Source of the DNA: Cloacibacterium caeni
GTDB lineage: Bacteria > Bacteroidota > Bacteroidia > Flavobacteriales > Weeksellaceae
Direction of reading: 5' to 3'
NCBI RefSeq assembly: GCF_907163125.1
Contig: NZ_OU015319.1
Span: forward strand, 2,480,001 to 2,544,000
DNA length: 64,000 nt
In this document: piece after piece, positions 26,007 through 35,562 of the stretch
Numbering within the stretch: the stretch's first letter is position 1
Layout: every line of letters starts with the position of its first letter
The notes under the pieces: model-generated
Told to the model about the DNA's origin: nothing
What the model saw: only the letters and a program-made list of their open reading frames with translations
The model's database searches: none
Translations under genes and position numbers: made by a program

Positions 26007-28202
26007 ATGTCAACATTAAGATTTAAAGCGTTAGAAACGCTTCCTTTTAAAAACTTTAGAAAAGATAATCACGTAGAAGTTCCTGCGAAATTATCAGAAT
26101 TGTATTGCGAAAATGTTTTCTCTGAAGAAACCATGAGAGAATATTTAACCAAAGAAGCATTTCAGTCTATCTTAGATGCTATAAGAAAAGGAACAAAAAT
26201 CCAAAGACATATCGCAGATCAGGTTGCTGTAGCAATGAAAGATTGGGCTTTGTCTAAAGGAGTGACTCACTACACTCACTGGTTTCAGCCATTAACAGGA
26301 GCTACTGCAGAAAAGCACGATTCATTTTTTACTCCAATTGAAGGGGGAAGAGCTATCGAAAGATTTAACGGTGGAATGCTTATTCAGCAAGAACCAGACG
26401 CTTCTTCTTTCCCAAATGGTGGAATTAGAAATACTTTCGAAGCGAGAGGTTATACAGCTTGGGATCCTACTTCTCCAGCTTTTATTATGGGAACTACACT
26501 TTGTATTCCTTCTATTTTTATTTCTTATACTGGTGAAACATTAGATTACAAAGCACCATTGTTAAGAGCTTTACACGCTGTAGACGAAGCCGCAACAGAA
26601 GTAATGCAATATTTTGACAAAAATGTAACGAAAGTGGTTCCTACTCTAGGTTGGGAACAAGAATACTTTTTGGTAGATTCTGCATTATATCAATCAAGAC
26701 CAGACTTAGTATTAACTGGTAAAACGTTATTAGGACATTCTCCTGCAAAAGGTCAACAGTTAGATGATCATTATTTCGGTTCTATTCCTACTAGAGTGAT
26801 GAATTTTATGAAGGAGCTAGAAATAGAATGTATGAAATTGGGAATTCCTGTTACAACTAGACATAATGAAGTTGCTCCAAACCAGTTTGAGTTGGCTCCA
26901 ATGTTTGAAGAAGCAAACGTAGCAGTAGACCACAATTCATTATTAATGGATGTAATGGCAAGAGTAGCTCACAAACATCATTTCCATATTTTATTACATG
27001 AAAAACCATTTGCTGGAGTAAACGGAAGTGGAAAACACAATAACTGGTCACTTTCTACAGATACTGGCGAAAATTTACTAAGCCCAGGGAAAAATCCTAA
27101 GAAAAACTTACAGTTTTTGACTTTCTTCGTGAATACGATTAAAGCAGTTCATGAATATGCAGACTTATTGAGAGCAAGTATTGCTTCTGCAAGTAATGAC
27201 CACAGATTAGGAGCAAACGAAGCGCCGCCTGCAATTATTTCTGTTTTCATCGGTTCTCAATTATATACTGTACTTTCTGAATTAGAAAAAGTGACTAATG
27301 GTAAACTTTCTCCAGAAGAAAAGACAGAATTAAAACTAAATGTAGTAGGTAAAATTCCAGAAATTTTATTAGACAATACAGATAGAAACAGAACTTCGCC
27401 TTTCGCATTTACAGGAAATAAATTTGAGATTAGAGCAGTAGGTTCTTCTGCAAACTGTGCAGAATCTATGACGGTAATGAACACCATCGCTGCAAAACAA
27501 TTAAAAGAATTTAAAAAAGAAGTAGATGCTTTAATTGAGAAAGGCCTTAAAAAAGATGAAGCTATTTTCAATGTGTTAAGAGAATACATCAAGCAATCGA
27601 AAAACATTATGTTCGAAGGTGATGGATATTCTGATGACTGGGCAAAAGAAGCGCAGAAAAGAGGTTTATCTAACCTTAAAACTACTCCAGAAGCTTTAGA
27701 AAGAGAAATGGACAAAAAATTCGTTAAACTTTACGAAGAAATGGGCGTTTTCTCTCATGTTGAAGTAGAAGCTAGAAACGAAATTAAGTTAGAAAAATAT
27801 TCTACAGTAATTGATATTGAAGCTAGAGTTTTGGCAGATATTGCTAGAAATCACATCATTCCAGCTGCATTAAACTATCAGAATAGATTGATAGACAATG
27901 TAAAAGGATTAAAGGAAATTTTCGGAGATAAAGAATTTAAGTCTTTAGCAAAAGAACAAATGAGTTTAATTACTCAGATTTCTGAAAACGTTTCTATTAT
28001 TAAGTTAGGAGTAGAAGAGTTGTTAAAAGCGAAAGATAAAGCAAAATCTACTGCCAACTCGCAGAAACAGGCAGAAGCCTATTGTAACGAAGTGAAGCCA
28101 TTGTTTGATAAAATTAGGGAAGCATCAGACGCATTAGAAATGATGGTAGATGATGAGCTTTGGCCACTCACAAAATACAGAGAATTATTATTCACTAGAT
28201 AA
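26007..28202 (+). CDS. glnN: Glutamine synthetase type III
   Basis: Makes glutamine from glutamate, ammonia and ATP; type III is the usual enzyme of Bacteroidota. The 731-residue length is right for GSIII and far longer than type I. Landmarks are the N-terminal RFKALETLPFKNF, the GSIII-specific HWFQPLTGATAEKHDSF, the catalytic GWEQEYFLVD and TRHNEVAPNQFELAP, HNNWSLSTDTGENLL, and NRTSPFAFTGNKFE. The start at 26007 (MSTLRFKAL) is chosen from family length; ATG 25926 would add 27 hydrophobic residues that do not fit. A terminator follows. Confidence 0.93.
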   Translation: MSTLRFKALETLPFKNFRKDNHVEVPAKLSELYCENVFSEETMREYLTKEAFQSILDAIRKGTKIQRHIADQVAVAMKDWALSKGVTHYTHWFQPLTGATAEKHDSFFTPIEGGRAIERFNGGMLIQQEPDASSFPNGGIRNTFEARGYTAWDPTSPAFIMGTTLCIPSIFISYTGETLDYKAPLLRALHAVDEAATEVMQYFDKNVTKVVPTLGWEQEYFLVDSALYQSRPDLVLTGKTLLGHSPAKGQQLDDHYFGSIPTRVMNFMKELEIECMKLGIPVTTRHNEVAPNQFELAPMFEEANVAVDHNSLLMDVMARVAHKHHFHILLHEKPFAGVNGSGKHNNWSLSTDTGENLLSPGKNPKKNLQFLTFFVNTIKAVHEYADLLRASIASASNDHRLGANEAPPAIISVFIGSQLYTVLSELEKVTNGKLSPEEKTELKLNVVGKIPEILLDNTDRNRTSPFAFTGNKFEIRAVGSSANCAESMTVMNTIAAKQLKEFKKEVDALIEKGLKKDEAIFNVLREYIKQSKNIMFEGDGYSDDWAKEAQKRGLSNLKTTPEALEREMDKKFVKLYEEMGVFSHVEVEARNEIKLEKYSTVIDIEARVLADIARNHIIPAALNYQNRLIDNVKGLKEIFGDKEFKSLAKEQMSLITQISENVSIIKLGVEELLKAKDKAKSTANSQKQAEAYCNEVKPLFDKIREASDALEMMVDDELWPLTKYRELLFTR

Positions 28203-28210
28203 TCACCACT

Positions 28211-28241
28211 TCCCTCTCCATTTCGAGAGGGATTTTTTTTT
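28211..28241 (+). terminator. Terminator after glnN
   Basis: Perfect arms TCCCTCTC (28211-28218) and GAGAGGGA (28225-28232) followed by nine Ts. Confidence 0.9.
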
Positions 28242-28251
28242 AAAAATTAAT

Positions 28252-28710
28252 ATGAAAATAGATATCCTAAAAACCGAATCCCATCACAAAGATTTCCAAA
28301 AATTAGTCTACGATTTAGACCTTTATCTTGCAGAAATAGACGGAGAAGACCATTCTTTTTACGCTCAATATAATAAGCTAGACGCTATAAAAAACTGTAT
28401 TATCATTTATATAGACAAGGAACCCATTGCTTGTGGTGCTTATAAAAAATATGATGACCAAACCATCGAAGTTAAAAGAATGTTTACCAAAGAACACTAT
28501 AGAGGAAAAGGATATGCTAAAATGGTTCTATTGCTTCTTGAAAAATGGGCAAAAGAAGAAGGTTACAATTTTTCTGTTTTAGAAACTGGAGTTCAGCAAG
28601 TTTCGGCGGTTCATCTTTATGAAAAGTCCGGCTATTCACGTATTCCTAATTATGAACCTTATGAAAATGTAGAAAATAGCATTTGTTTTCTAAAACAGTT
28701 AGTGTATTGA
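28252..28710 (+). CDS. GNAT-family N-acetyltransferase
   Basis: A 152-residue acetyl-CoA-dependent acetyltransferase. The fold is shown by IACGAYKKYDDQTIEVKRMF (strands 3-4), the acetyl-CoA loop EHYRGKGYAKMVLLLLEKWA (R-x-x-G-K-G/A pattern), and VSAVHLYEKSGY, the usual C-terminal strand and helix. The start is ATG 28252, after the glnN terminator; earlier in-frame ATGs lie inside glnN. Substrate unknown. Confidence 0.85.
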   Translation: MKIDILKTESHHKDFQKLVYDLDLYLAEIDGEDHSFYAQYNKLDAIKNCIIIYIDKEPIACGAYKKYDDQTIEVKRMFTKEHYRGKGYAKMVLLLLEKWAKEEGYNFSVLETGVQQVSAVHLYEKSGYSRIPNYEPYENVENSICFLKQLVY

Positions 28711-28832
28711 TTTTAAGAAATTTACATAATAAATTTAATAATAAAGAATTTCCTTCGTTAAAGTTTACATCATTATAGACTAGCGTTATATAATTTATAG
28801 ATTTTGATAATATTTTGTTAAAAAGTCTTAAA

Positions 28833-28883
28833 AAAAAATTCCGCAGGATTTCCAAAATAGGAGCCTCGCGGAAATTTTTTTTT
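28833..28883 (+). terminator. Terminator after the GNAT gene
   Basis: TTCCGC (28839-28844) pairs with GCGGAA (28868-28873), extended inward by AGG/CCT and TCC/GGA, and is followed by nine Ts. It lies in the 304-base gap 28711-29014, which otherwise contains only the promoter of the NlpC/P60 gene. Confidence 0.75.
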
Positions 28884-28965
28884 AACATATGAAAGACAAA
28901 TGTTAAAAAATGTTAAATTTTTTGATTAGCTGACAATTATCAAGTCCTAAAAAACTTGTATGATA

Positions 28966-28973
28966 TACTTTTG
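28966..28973 (+). promoter_or_regulatory. Bacteroidota -7 element (TACTTTTG)
   Basis: Exact TAnnTTTG match 41 bases before the ATG at 29015. Confidence 0.45.
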
Positions 28974-29014
28974 TCTTGTCTAAAAAAGAAATCTACACAG
29001 ATAATCAAATAAAT

Positions 29015-29677
29015 ATGAAGAAAAGAGTTTTGCTAAGTTTGGTTGCAATTATTTCCATCTTCTCGTTGCAATCTTGTGTTACAAACTACGTTGTTTCTAC
29101 ACCTACAAAATACAAATCTAGTACCAAACTAGATAAAATAAATACTAGAAATCTAAATTCTGCGAGCAAAAGTTCTTATGATAGCTATAATGCAACTTTT
29201 GAAATGGCAAAAAAATCAGAAATGGCTGCTTTGATTACAGGAGCGATTTCTCATGCTAAAACGATTGATGATATTCTAAGTGAAGCGAATACTTATTTAG
29301 GAACTCCTTACAGATTTGGTGGTTCTACCAGAAGTGGTATAGATTGTTCAGCATTCGTTTTAAATGTTTATGAAGAAACTACAGGTTTAGAATTGCCAAG
29401 AGTTGCTGCAGAACAAGCTGAGCTAGGAGAAAGAGTAGAGAGACAGCAATTGCAAAAAGGAGATTTAGTTTTCTTTGCGCACAACAGAAGAATCTCTCAC
29501 GTAGGAATAGTACAAGAAGTTACACCAGAAGGAGAAATTAAATTTATTCACGCTGCTACTTCCAGAGGCGTAATGATTTCTTCACTTAACGATTCTTATT
29601 GGGGTCCAAAATTTAGATTTGCTAAAAGAATTTTAAAAGAAGATCAAAATATTGCTACAGCAGAAGCAACGAATTAA
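29015..29677 (+). CDS. NlpC/P60 (C40) cell-wall hydrolase lipoprotein
   Basis: A 220-residue peptidoglycan endopeptidase anchored as a lipoprotein: MKKRVLLSLVAIISIFSLQSC is a signal peptide with lipobox LQSC. The NlpC/P60 domain follows at about residues 85-210, with catalytic Cys in GIDCSAFVLNVY, His in RISHVGIVQE and a third polar residue in FIHAATSRG. It should cut D-gamma-glutamyl-diaminopimelate bonds in stem peptides. ATG 29015 is chosen because it gives an intact signal peptide; a TTG 39 bases upstream would spoil it. It faces the rod-shape operon across a shared terminator. Confidence 0.9.
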   Translation: MKKRVLLSLVAIISIFSLQSCVTNYVVSTPTKYKSSTKLDKINTRNLNSASKSSYDSYNATFEMAKKSEMAALITGAISHAKTIDDILSEANTYLGTPYRFGGSTRSGIDCSAFVLNVYEETTGLELPRVAAEQAELGERVERQQLQKGDLVFFAHNRRISHVGIVQEVTPEGEIKFIHAATSRGVMISSLNDSYWGPKFRFAKRILKEDQNIATAEATN

Positions 29678-29704
29678 TATAGATTAATTAAATTAAATAG
29701 TGAT

Positions 29705-29738
29705 AAAAAACCTCCGCAACTAGTTGCGGAGGTTTTTT
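29705..29738. terminator. Bidirectional terminator between the NlpC/P60 gene and rodA
   Basis: Sixteen-base perfect arms (29705-29720 and 29723-29738, AAAAAACCTCCGCAAC) with A and T runs on both sides, placed between convergent genes. Confidence 0.93.
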
Positions 29739-29741
29739 TAT

Positions 29742-30971
29742 TTATACGAGTGAATTCTTATCTGCGTAATTTAATTTAAAGAAAATAGCGGTCATAATAG
29801 AGAATGCTAAAAACGAACTTCCTCCGTAACTGAAGTAAGGCAGTGGAATTCCCACTGTAGGAAATAGTCCCATTACCATTCCTAAATTGATGGAAAAATG
29901 CATGAGTAATATTCCAGCAAAACAATAACCGAAAACTCTATTAAAAGTATTTTTTTGAGTTTCGGCTAAGTAAAATATTCTGCCAATATAAATAGCATAA
30001 AATAACACCAAAAGAAAACTCCCGAAGAAACCCCATTCTTCTCCCACTGTACAGAAAATGTAATCTGTCTCTTGTTCAGGAACGAATTTTCCTTGAGTTA
30101 CCGAACCTTGTTTATAACCTTTTCCCCAAAATCCGCCAGAACCAATTGCCGTTTTAGAATACAATAAGTTATAACCAGAAGTATCTCGGAAAGCTTTTTC
30201 ACCTTTGTAGAGAACTTCTATTCTTTCTCTCTGGTGATTTGGCAATTTCTCCATTATTTTTGGAGTTCCAAAACTGATTCCGGCTAAAATTCCTAAGCTT
30301 CCGACAATGGTGACTATAGTAGGAACGCTCCAATGAATTTTTTGATAATTAAAGAGTATAAAAATGAGGACTAAACCTACTAAAACTACAGTAATGTATA
30401 AAGGATTAAACGCAATCGACAAAAGAAAAACAGCTGCTAAAACAAATCCTACTATAAATAACCAACCATTTAATCCTTCTCTGTATAAAGCAATTGCAAA
30501 TGCAGTAAATACCAATAATGAACCAACATCTGGAATGGATAAAACAACTAAAGCTGGTACTCCAATAATTGCTAAAACCGTCAACTGTGATTTTCTCATT
30601 TTCAGATTAAAATCTGGTCCAGAAACGTAATTGGCGAGCATAAGTGCTGTTCCGATTTTAGCAAATTCTACAGGTTGCATGGTAAAACCGCCAAACTTGT
30701 ACCAGTTTTTTTGACCTAAAATTTCAGTTCCAAAAATATGTAAACCTGCTAATGAAAGGACGCCCAATATGAAAAAAATTCCCGCAAAGTTTTCGAAAAA
30801 CTTTGTTCTCATGGTGAAAATTACAAGTCCTACAACGAGTGAAATTCCAAAAAATATAAATTGTTTGGTTCCTAATCCTTCGTCTACACTATAAATATTT
30901 GCTATTGCAAAAAGTGAAATAGCTAAGTATAGAAAAATGCCAAGTTTATCAACTCCTTCTGCCCATTTCAT
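29742..30971 (-). CDS. rodA: Rod-shape SEDS glycosyltransferase RodA
   Basis: Polymerises lipid II during elongation, working with PBP2. The 409-residue product has about ten membrane helices and the SEDS signatures: GQKNWYKFGGFTMQPVEFAK, IPDVGSLLVF, the large loop between helices 7 and 8 with YNLLYSKTAIGSGGFWGKG and QETDYIFCTVGEEWGFFGS, and GIPLPYFSYGGSSFLAFS near the end. Its place directly after mrdA (three-base gap) in the mre operon separates it from the division paralogue ftsW at 53223-54452. Last gene of the operon. Confidence 0.93.
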   Translation of the reverse strand: MKWAEGVDKLGIFLYLAISLFAIANIYSVDEGLGTKQFIFFGISLVVGLVIFTMRTKFFENFAGIFFILGVLSLAGLHIFGTEILGQKNWYKFGGFTMQPVEFAKIGTALMLANYVSGPDFNLKMRKSQLTVLAIIGVPALVVLSIPDVGSLLVFTAFAIALYREGLNGWLFIVGFVLAAVFLLSIAFNPLYITVVLVGLVLIFILFNYQKIHWSVPTIVTIVGSLGILAGISFGTPKIMEKLPNHQRERIEVLYKGEKAFRDTSGYNLLYSKTAIGSGGFWGKGYKQGSVTQGKFVPEQETDYIFCTVGEEWGFFGSFLLVLFYAIYIGRIFYLAETQKNTFNRVFGYCFAGILLMHFSINLGMVMGLFPTVGIPLPYFSYGGSSFLAFSIMTAIFFKLNYADKNSLV

Positions 30972-30974
30972 CTT

Positions 30975-32972
30975 TTACGTTTTATTATTTTTAGTGGTGT
31001 CTTTTAATTTTTTTGGATTTTGTGCTGCCTTTTTTTCATTGAGTAATCTAAGGCTGTCTTCTAGTTTTTTCAATTGAATAGGGTCTGGTTTAGGCGCGAT
31101 GTACCAACCTTTTTTCGTAAGATGATTGATGTACATTCGCTTGTATTCTCCCATAAAACTAGATTGTATCATTCTATCGTAGAGATAAGTTCTCTTAATA
31201 TCTCCTAACAAATATTTTTCAGCAATAATGGTAGAAGCTGGACCTGCCCAAGTTGCACCAAAACCAGCGTGTTCTATTACCGCAACCACCACAATTTTGG
31301 GTTTGTCAGCAGGTGCTGCCATTACAAAAATAGAGTTATCTCTTCCTCCTGGAACTTGTGCTGTTCCTGTTTTTCCGAGTTGTGTGAATTCTTTAGAAAG
31401 TAATCCTCTTGCAGTTCCGCCAATGAAAACGTCTTTCATTCCTTTTAGAACCACATCAAAATATCTAGGTTCTACTTTGGTCACATGTTTTTTCTTAAAT
31501 CTTTCGTCTGGATTAGGTTTTCCATCTATGGATTTTACAATATGTGGTGTAAAATACCAACCTCTATTAACAATAGCGGCAGTAAAATTTGCCATTTGAA
31601 GCGGAGTAAGTAGAACGTCTCCTTGTCCCATTCCATTAAAAATAGCAGATTGATACGGATGCCATTTTTCCCCTAATCTTTTCGTGTAAAATTCTCCAGA
31701 AGGAATTTTTCCTTTTGCGCCAACAGCCAAGTCATTATTCATAAATTCTCCTAACCCGAAGCTATTCATGATTTCTTTCCATTCATCTATGGCTCTATTT
31801 CTTCCTTTTGGACCGTATTTTTCGGTGATTTTATAATAAACACTAGAAAAATAATTGTTACAAGATTTTTCTATGGCTTTTTCCATTCCGATAGGCCAAA
31901 AAGTTCCACAGTGACAACCGATGGTATGTCTTCCCATTCTATAGCCATGTCTACAAGTAAATTTTGTAGAATCACTAATGACTTTCATTTGATAACCAGC
32001 TAATGCAGTCAATAATTTGAAAGGCGAACCTGGAGGATAAGCTGCTTGAACTGAACGGTCATAAGTAGGTTTGTTGTCATAGATGGTGTCGTTTGCCAAT
32101 CTATAAATATTTCTTTTTTTGTTAGGCCCTGTAAAAAGATTTGGGTCTATGTCTGGACCAGTTGCGAGAGCTAAAATTTCTCCATTATTTGGGTCAAGTG
32201 CTACAATTGCGCCATGCTTATTCACGAGCATTTCTTCGGCGATTCTTTGCAAATCATAGTCTATGGTAAGCGTTAAATCTTTACCAGAAACCACTTCTTT
32301 ATCTAACTCACCGTTTTTATAAGGACCTACATTTCTCAGTTTAATGTCTTTCTGAATGTAGCGCATTCCTTTTTCACCACGCAATTGTTTTTCGTAGGCA
32401 CGCTCTATTCCTGTAATTCCAGCAATATCACCAGGCAAATAATAAAGAGAATCTTTTTTGATGTAATTTTCGTTGACTTGATTGGTATATCCAAGTAGAT
32501 TTCCTGAAGTAGAAACTTCATACTTACGTTGAGGTCTTTCTACAATGTTAAAAGCTGGATATTTGAAGATAATTTCTTGAATTCTAGCGATTTCTTCTCT
32601 GCTCATATCACTTTTGAAAGTCATGGGAGTGAGCTTAGAGTAATATTTTTCCTTTTTAATGGACTCAATTTTTTTGATGAAATCTTTTTTGCTGATTTTT
32701 AATAAATTACAAAAACCCAAAGTATCAAAATCTGGCGTCATTTGACTTTGGGTAAAAGAAATTTCATAAGAAGGTTGGTTACCCACTAAAATTTTTCCGT
32801 TTCGGTCAAAGATAATTCCACGCTGAGGAATGACATAGTCTATTTTGATAGAAGTATTGGCGGCATTAAGCGCATATCTATCTGTAAGCAACTGTAAATA
32901 GACCAATCTTGCCACAAAAATTGCGGCAATGAGAAAAAGAAATAAGGTAATTTTATAATAGGCTGTTTTCAA
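30975..32972 (-). CDS. mrdA: Penicillin-binding protein 2 (elongation transpeptidase)
   Basis: Class B PBP that cross-links the lateral wall with RodA. The 665 residues comprise a short cytoplasmic N-terminus, one membrane helix (about residues 7-28), a pedestal domain (RGIIFDRNGKILVGN), and a transpeptidase domain with SPFK (in YPPGSPFKLLTALAG), SCN (in EKSCNNYFSS) and KTGT (in LGKTGTAQVPGG). The tail is Lys/Asn-rich. The start is TTG at 32972 and overlaps the mreD stop as TTGA, so translation is probably coupled to mreD; no ATG occurs upstream. Confidence 0.93.
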   Translation of the reverse strand: MKTAYYKITLFLFLIAAIFVARLVYLQLLTDRYALNAANTSIKIDYVIPQRGIIFDRNGKILVGNQPSYEISFTQSQMTPDFDTLGFCNLLKISKKDFIKKIESIKKEKYYSKLTPMTFKSDMSREEIARIQEIIFKYPAFNIVERPQRKYEVSTSGNLLGYTNQVNENYIKKDSLYYLPGDIAGITGIERAYEKQLRGEKGMRYIQKDIKLRNVGPYKNGELDKEVVSGKDLTLTIDYDLQRIAEEMLVNKHGAIVALDPNNGEILALATGPDIDPNLFTGPNKKRNIYRLANDTIYDNKPTYDRSVQAAYPPGSPFKLLTALAGYQMKVISDSTKFTCRHGYRMGRHTIGCHCGTFWPIGMEKAIEKSCNNYFSSVYYKITEKYGPKGRNRAIDEWKEIMNSFGLGEFMNNDLAVGAKGKIPSGEFYTKRLGEKWHPYQSAIFNGMGQGDVLLTPLQMANFTAAIVNRGWYFTPHIVKSIDGKPNPDERFKKKHVTKVEPRYFDVVLKGMKDVFIGGTARGLLSKEFTQLGKTGTAQVPGGRDNSIFVMAAPADKPKIVVVAVIEHAGFGATWAGPASTIIAEKYLLGDIKRTYLYDRMIQSSFMGEYKRMYINHLTKKGWYIAPKPDPIQLKKLEDSLRLLNEKKAAQNPKKLKDTTKNNKT

Positions 32973-33475
32973 ACTTTTTCTTTGATTTTAAATGCTAACG
33001 AATAGAGGAGTACAAATATTATAGAAATAACACTGGTTACTAAAATATTAAGTATTACTTCAAAAAACCTGTCGAATTTAAAAAATTCTATACTCTGAAC
33101 TAATAGTTGATGCACAAAAATACTTGAAAAAATATAAAATAAAAACTGTGACCACTGAAGATTATGGAAAGAAAATACATCCGAAGAGACTTCTGTGGAA
33201 GTTTTGAAAATAATGGTTCTAAAATAGGCGATAAGTGTAGTGGCAAATGCATTGATACCCCAAGTTCCTAAAAATGCGTCTATAGATAATCCTAAAATAA
33301 AACTCGCCGATAGGAAAATATAGAGATTCCTGTAAAAAGGATAAAACAAAACAAAAATAATGTAGATGACAGGAGTATATTTACCAGCAATATCTATTCT
33401 GTTAAATAAAAATATTTGCAATGTGACTAACATTGCGATTAATAAAACATCTGTAAGTAAATTTCTACTGATCAT
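32969..33475 (-). CDS. mreD: Rod shape-determining protein MreD
   Basis: A 168-residue integral membrane protein with five or six hydrophobic helices and little else that is conserved, as is usual for MreD. The YFRTIIFKTSTE stretch and the fixed position between mreC and mrdA support the name. It overlaps mreC by 11 bases upstream and mrdA by 4 bases downstream, so the genes are translationally coupled. It acts in the inner membrane as part of the elongation complex. Confidence 0.85.
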   Translation of the reverse strand: MISRNLLTDVLLIAMLVTLQIFLFNRIDIAGKYTPVIYIIFVLFYPFYRNLYIFLSASFILGLSIDAFLGTWGINAFATTLIAYFRTIIFKTSTEVSSDVFSFHNLQWSQFLFYIFSSIFVHQLLVQSIEFFKFDRFFEVILNILVTSVISIIFVLLYSLAFKIKEKV

Positions 33476-34316
33476 TGTTTATCGTGGCATCAAGAGTATC
33501 TTGAATTTGTTTTACTTCTAATTTTTTTAAATTTCTTACAACATAAACTTTGTTAAGTTGTCCCATTTTTTGGCTTAATTCTACAGAAATATCCCAATAT
33601 CCTGTTTTAGAATCTACTTCGTAGCCAGCGACTCTACCAATCATAATTCCTTGTGGGAAAATTGCAGATTTACCATCTGTAACTACCGTGTCGCCAACTT
33701 TTATCGGCACATATTTAGGAATGTCTGATAAATGCATGGTTCTAGAATTTTCGCCTCTCCAAGTAAGCGTCCCGAAGAATCCAGAATCTTTTAGCGAAGC
33801 ATTAATTCTAATTTTGTTCATACTGAGTACAGATTGTACTAATGCATAATTATTAGTGGTATTGATCACAATTCCTGCAATTCCTTGCGGTGCAATTACA
33901 CCCATTTTAGGGAAAACGCCATGTCTTTTTCCTCTGTTAATGGTAAAATAATTATCTTTTCTAATGATAGAATTATTTACAATTTCACCATCTACGAAAG
34001 TGTAAATCTGTCCACCACCAATCGTGTCGGTAACTCTTACAAAACTAGGATTTTTAATTTTTTCTTTACCGTATAATTCCTGCATAAGCGTTTTATTCTG
34101 AGCAACTAATTCTTCATTAATTTGCTTCAGTTTTAAGTAGCTGGTTCCTTCGTCTATGTAACCAGAAACCCAAGCATTAAACGCGGTAGTTTGTGCTGCA
34201 ATAAAAGATTGTTGCATTGAGTTTCTACTGAAAATCAATGTTACGGCAATTATTTGTAAAAAAAGAAAGAACAGAAATAATCCGTTCTTGCTAAATAATC
34301 TTATCAAAAACCCCAT
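33465..34316 (-). CDS. mreC: Rod shape-determining protein MreC
   Basis: A 283-residue bitopic protein: one N-terminal membrane helix (about residues 11-28), a coiled coil (YLKLKQINEELVAQNKTLMQE), then the MreC beta-barrel domain (TINRGKRHGVFPKMGVIA, GIAGIVINTTNNYALVQSV, GDTVVTDGKSAIFPQGIMIG). It links MreB filaments to PBP2 in the periplasm. ATG at 34316, 19 bases after the mreB stop. Confidence 0.93.
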   Translation of the reverse strand: MGFLIRLFSKNGLFLFFLFLQIIAVTLIFSRNSMQQSFIAAQTTAFNAWVSGYIDEGTSYLKLKQINEELVAQNKTLMQELYGKEKIKNPSFVRVTDTIGGGQIYTFVDGEIVNNSIIRKDNYFTINRGKRHGVFPKMGVIAPQGIAGIVINTTNNYALVQSVLSMNKIRINASLKDSGFFGTLTWRGENSRTMHLSDIPKYVPIKVGDTVVTDGKSAIFPQGIMIGRVAGYEVDSKTGYWDISVELSQKMGQLNKVYVVRNLKKLEVKQIQDTLDATINNDQ

Positions 34317-34335
34317 TCTATAACCAGGTTTTTAC

Positions 34336-35361
34336 TTATTTTATAAGGAAATTAAATTTATCCATGTTTTTAAGAGCAATTCCTGTTCCACGAACAACTG
34401 CTCTTAATGGATCTTCTGCTACGAAAACTGGTAATCCTGTTTTCTTGTGAAGTCTATCTGCTAAACCTCTTAATAAGGCACCACCACCAGCTAAATAAAT
34501 ACCAGTTTTGTAAATATCTGCTGCTAATTCTGGCGGAGTAAGAGAAAGCGTTTCCATTACTGCATCTTCTATTCTGATGATAGATTTATCTAGAGCTCTT
34601 GCGATTTCTTTATAACCTACCATAATTTCTTTTGGCTTACCAGTAATTAAATCTCTACCTTGTACTGGAATATCTTCTACATCTACATCTAATTCTTCTA
34701 CTGCAGAACCTACTTCTATTTTCACTCTTTCTGCTGTTCTTTCTCCGATGTATAAGTTGTGATGCGTTCTTAAATAATAAGCAATATCATTCGTGAAAAC
34801 ATCACCTGCAATTTTTACAGATTTATCACAAACAATACCACCAAGAGCCACTACAGCAATTTCTGTAGTACCACCACCTATATCGATAATCATGTTACCT
34901 TCAGGTTTTTGTACATCAATTCCTACACCTATTGCTGCAGCCATTGGTTCATAAATTAATCTTACTTCTTTAGCATTTACTTTTTGAGCAGAATCTCTTA
35001 CCGCTCTTTTTTCTACTTCTGTAATACCAGAAGGAATACAAATTACAATTCTAAGAGAAGGCTGAATTAATTTTCCTTTGATGCCCGGAATTTGTTTGAT
35101 AAATTCCTTAATCATGTGTTCAGATGCAGCAAAATCTGCAATTACACCATCTTTAAGCGGACGAATCGTTTTAATATCTTCGTGCGTTTTTCCTTGCATG
35201 TGTTTCGCTTGTTCTCCTACAGCAATTGCCTTTCCAGTTGAACGCTCGATAGCCACGATTGACGGCTGGTCAATCACGATTTTATTATTATGTATGATAA
35301 GTGTGTTCGCTGTTCCTAAGTCTATCGCAATTTCTTGCGTGAACATATCAAATAACCCCAT
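34336..35361 (-). CDS. mreB: Rod shape-determining actin-like protein MreB
   Basis: Actin-family ATPase that forms membrane-bound filaments and steers side-wall synthesis. The 341-residue protein has phosphate-1 EIAIDLGTANTLI, phosphate-2 MIIDIGGGTTEIAVV and the adenosine motif IYLAGGGALLRG. First gene of the mreB-mreC-mreD-mrdA-rodA operon, with a promoter element 24 bases before the ATG. Confidence 0.97.
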   Translation of the reverse strand: MGLFDMFTQEIAIDLGTANTLIIHNNKIVIDQPSIVAIERSTGKAIAVGEQAKHMQGKTHEDIKTIRPLKDGVIADFAASEHMIKEFIKQIPGIKGKLIQPSLRIVICIPSGITEVEKRAVRDSAQKVNAKEVRLIYEPMAAAIGVGIDVQKPEGNMIIDIGGGTTEIAVVALGGIVCDKSVKIAGDVFTNDIAYYLRTHHNLYIGERTAERVKIEVGSAVEELDVDVEDIPVQGRDLITGKPKEIMVGYKEIARALDKSIIRIEDAVMETLSLTPPELAADIYKTGIYLAGGGALLRGLADRLHKKTGLPVFVAEDPLRAVVRGTGIALKNMDKFNFLIK

Positions 35362-35385
35362 TTTCTTCTATAAATTTTTAAGTGA

Positions 35386-35393
35386 CAAAGATA
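35386..35393 (-). promoter_or_regulatory. Bacteroidota -7 element (TATCTTTG) of the mreB operon
   Basis: Exact TAnnTTTG on the minus strand 24 bases before the mreB ATG. Confidence 0.55.
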
Positions 35394-35562
35394 TAAATTT
35401 CAGAGCATTTAAAAATAATGAAAAACAAAAAATATCGTTAAAATTTTATTAATTTTTAAATGCTTGTTGTAACTTTAAACTCGAAACTTTAAAAATTATT
35501 TTTCTCTGTTGAGAATTTAATGAATTTCAATTCTTAAAATAATTTAACATTCAGATTTTCAA

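Noticed and set aside
28150-28251. Longer N-terminus for the GNAT gene starting inside glnN
   Set aside because: It would run through the glnN terminator; the ATG at 28252 gives a normal GNAT start.
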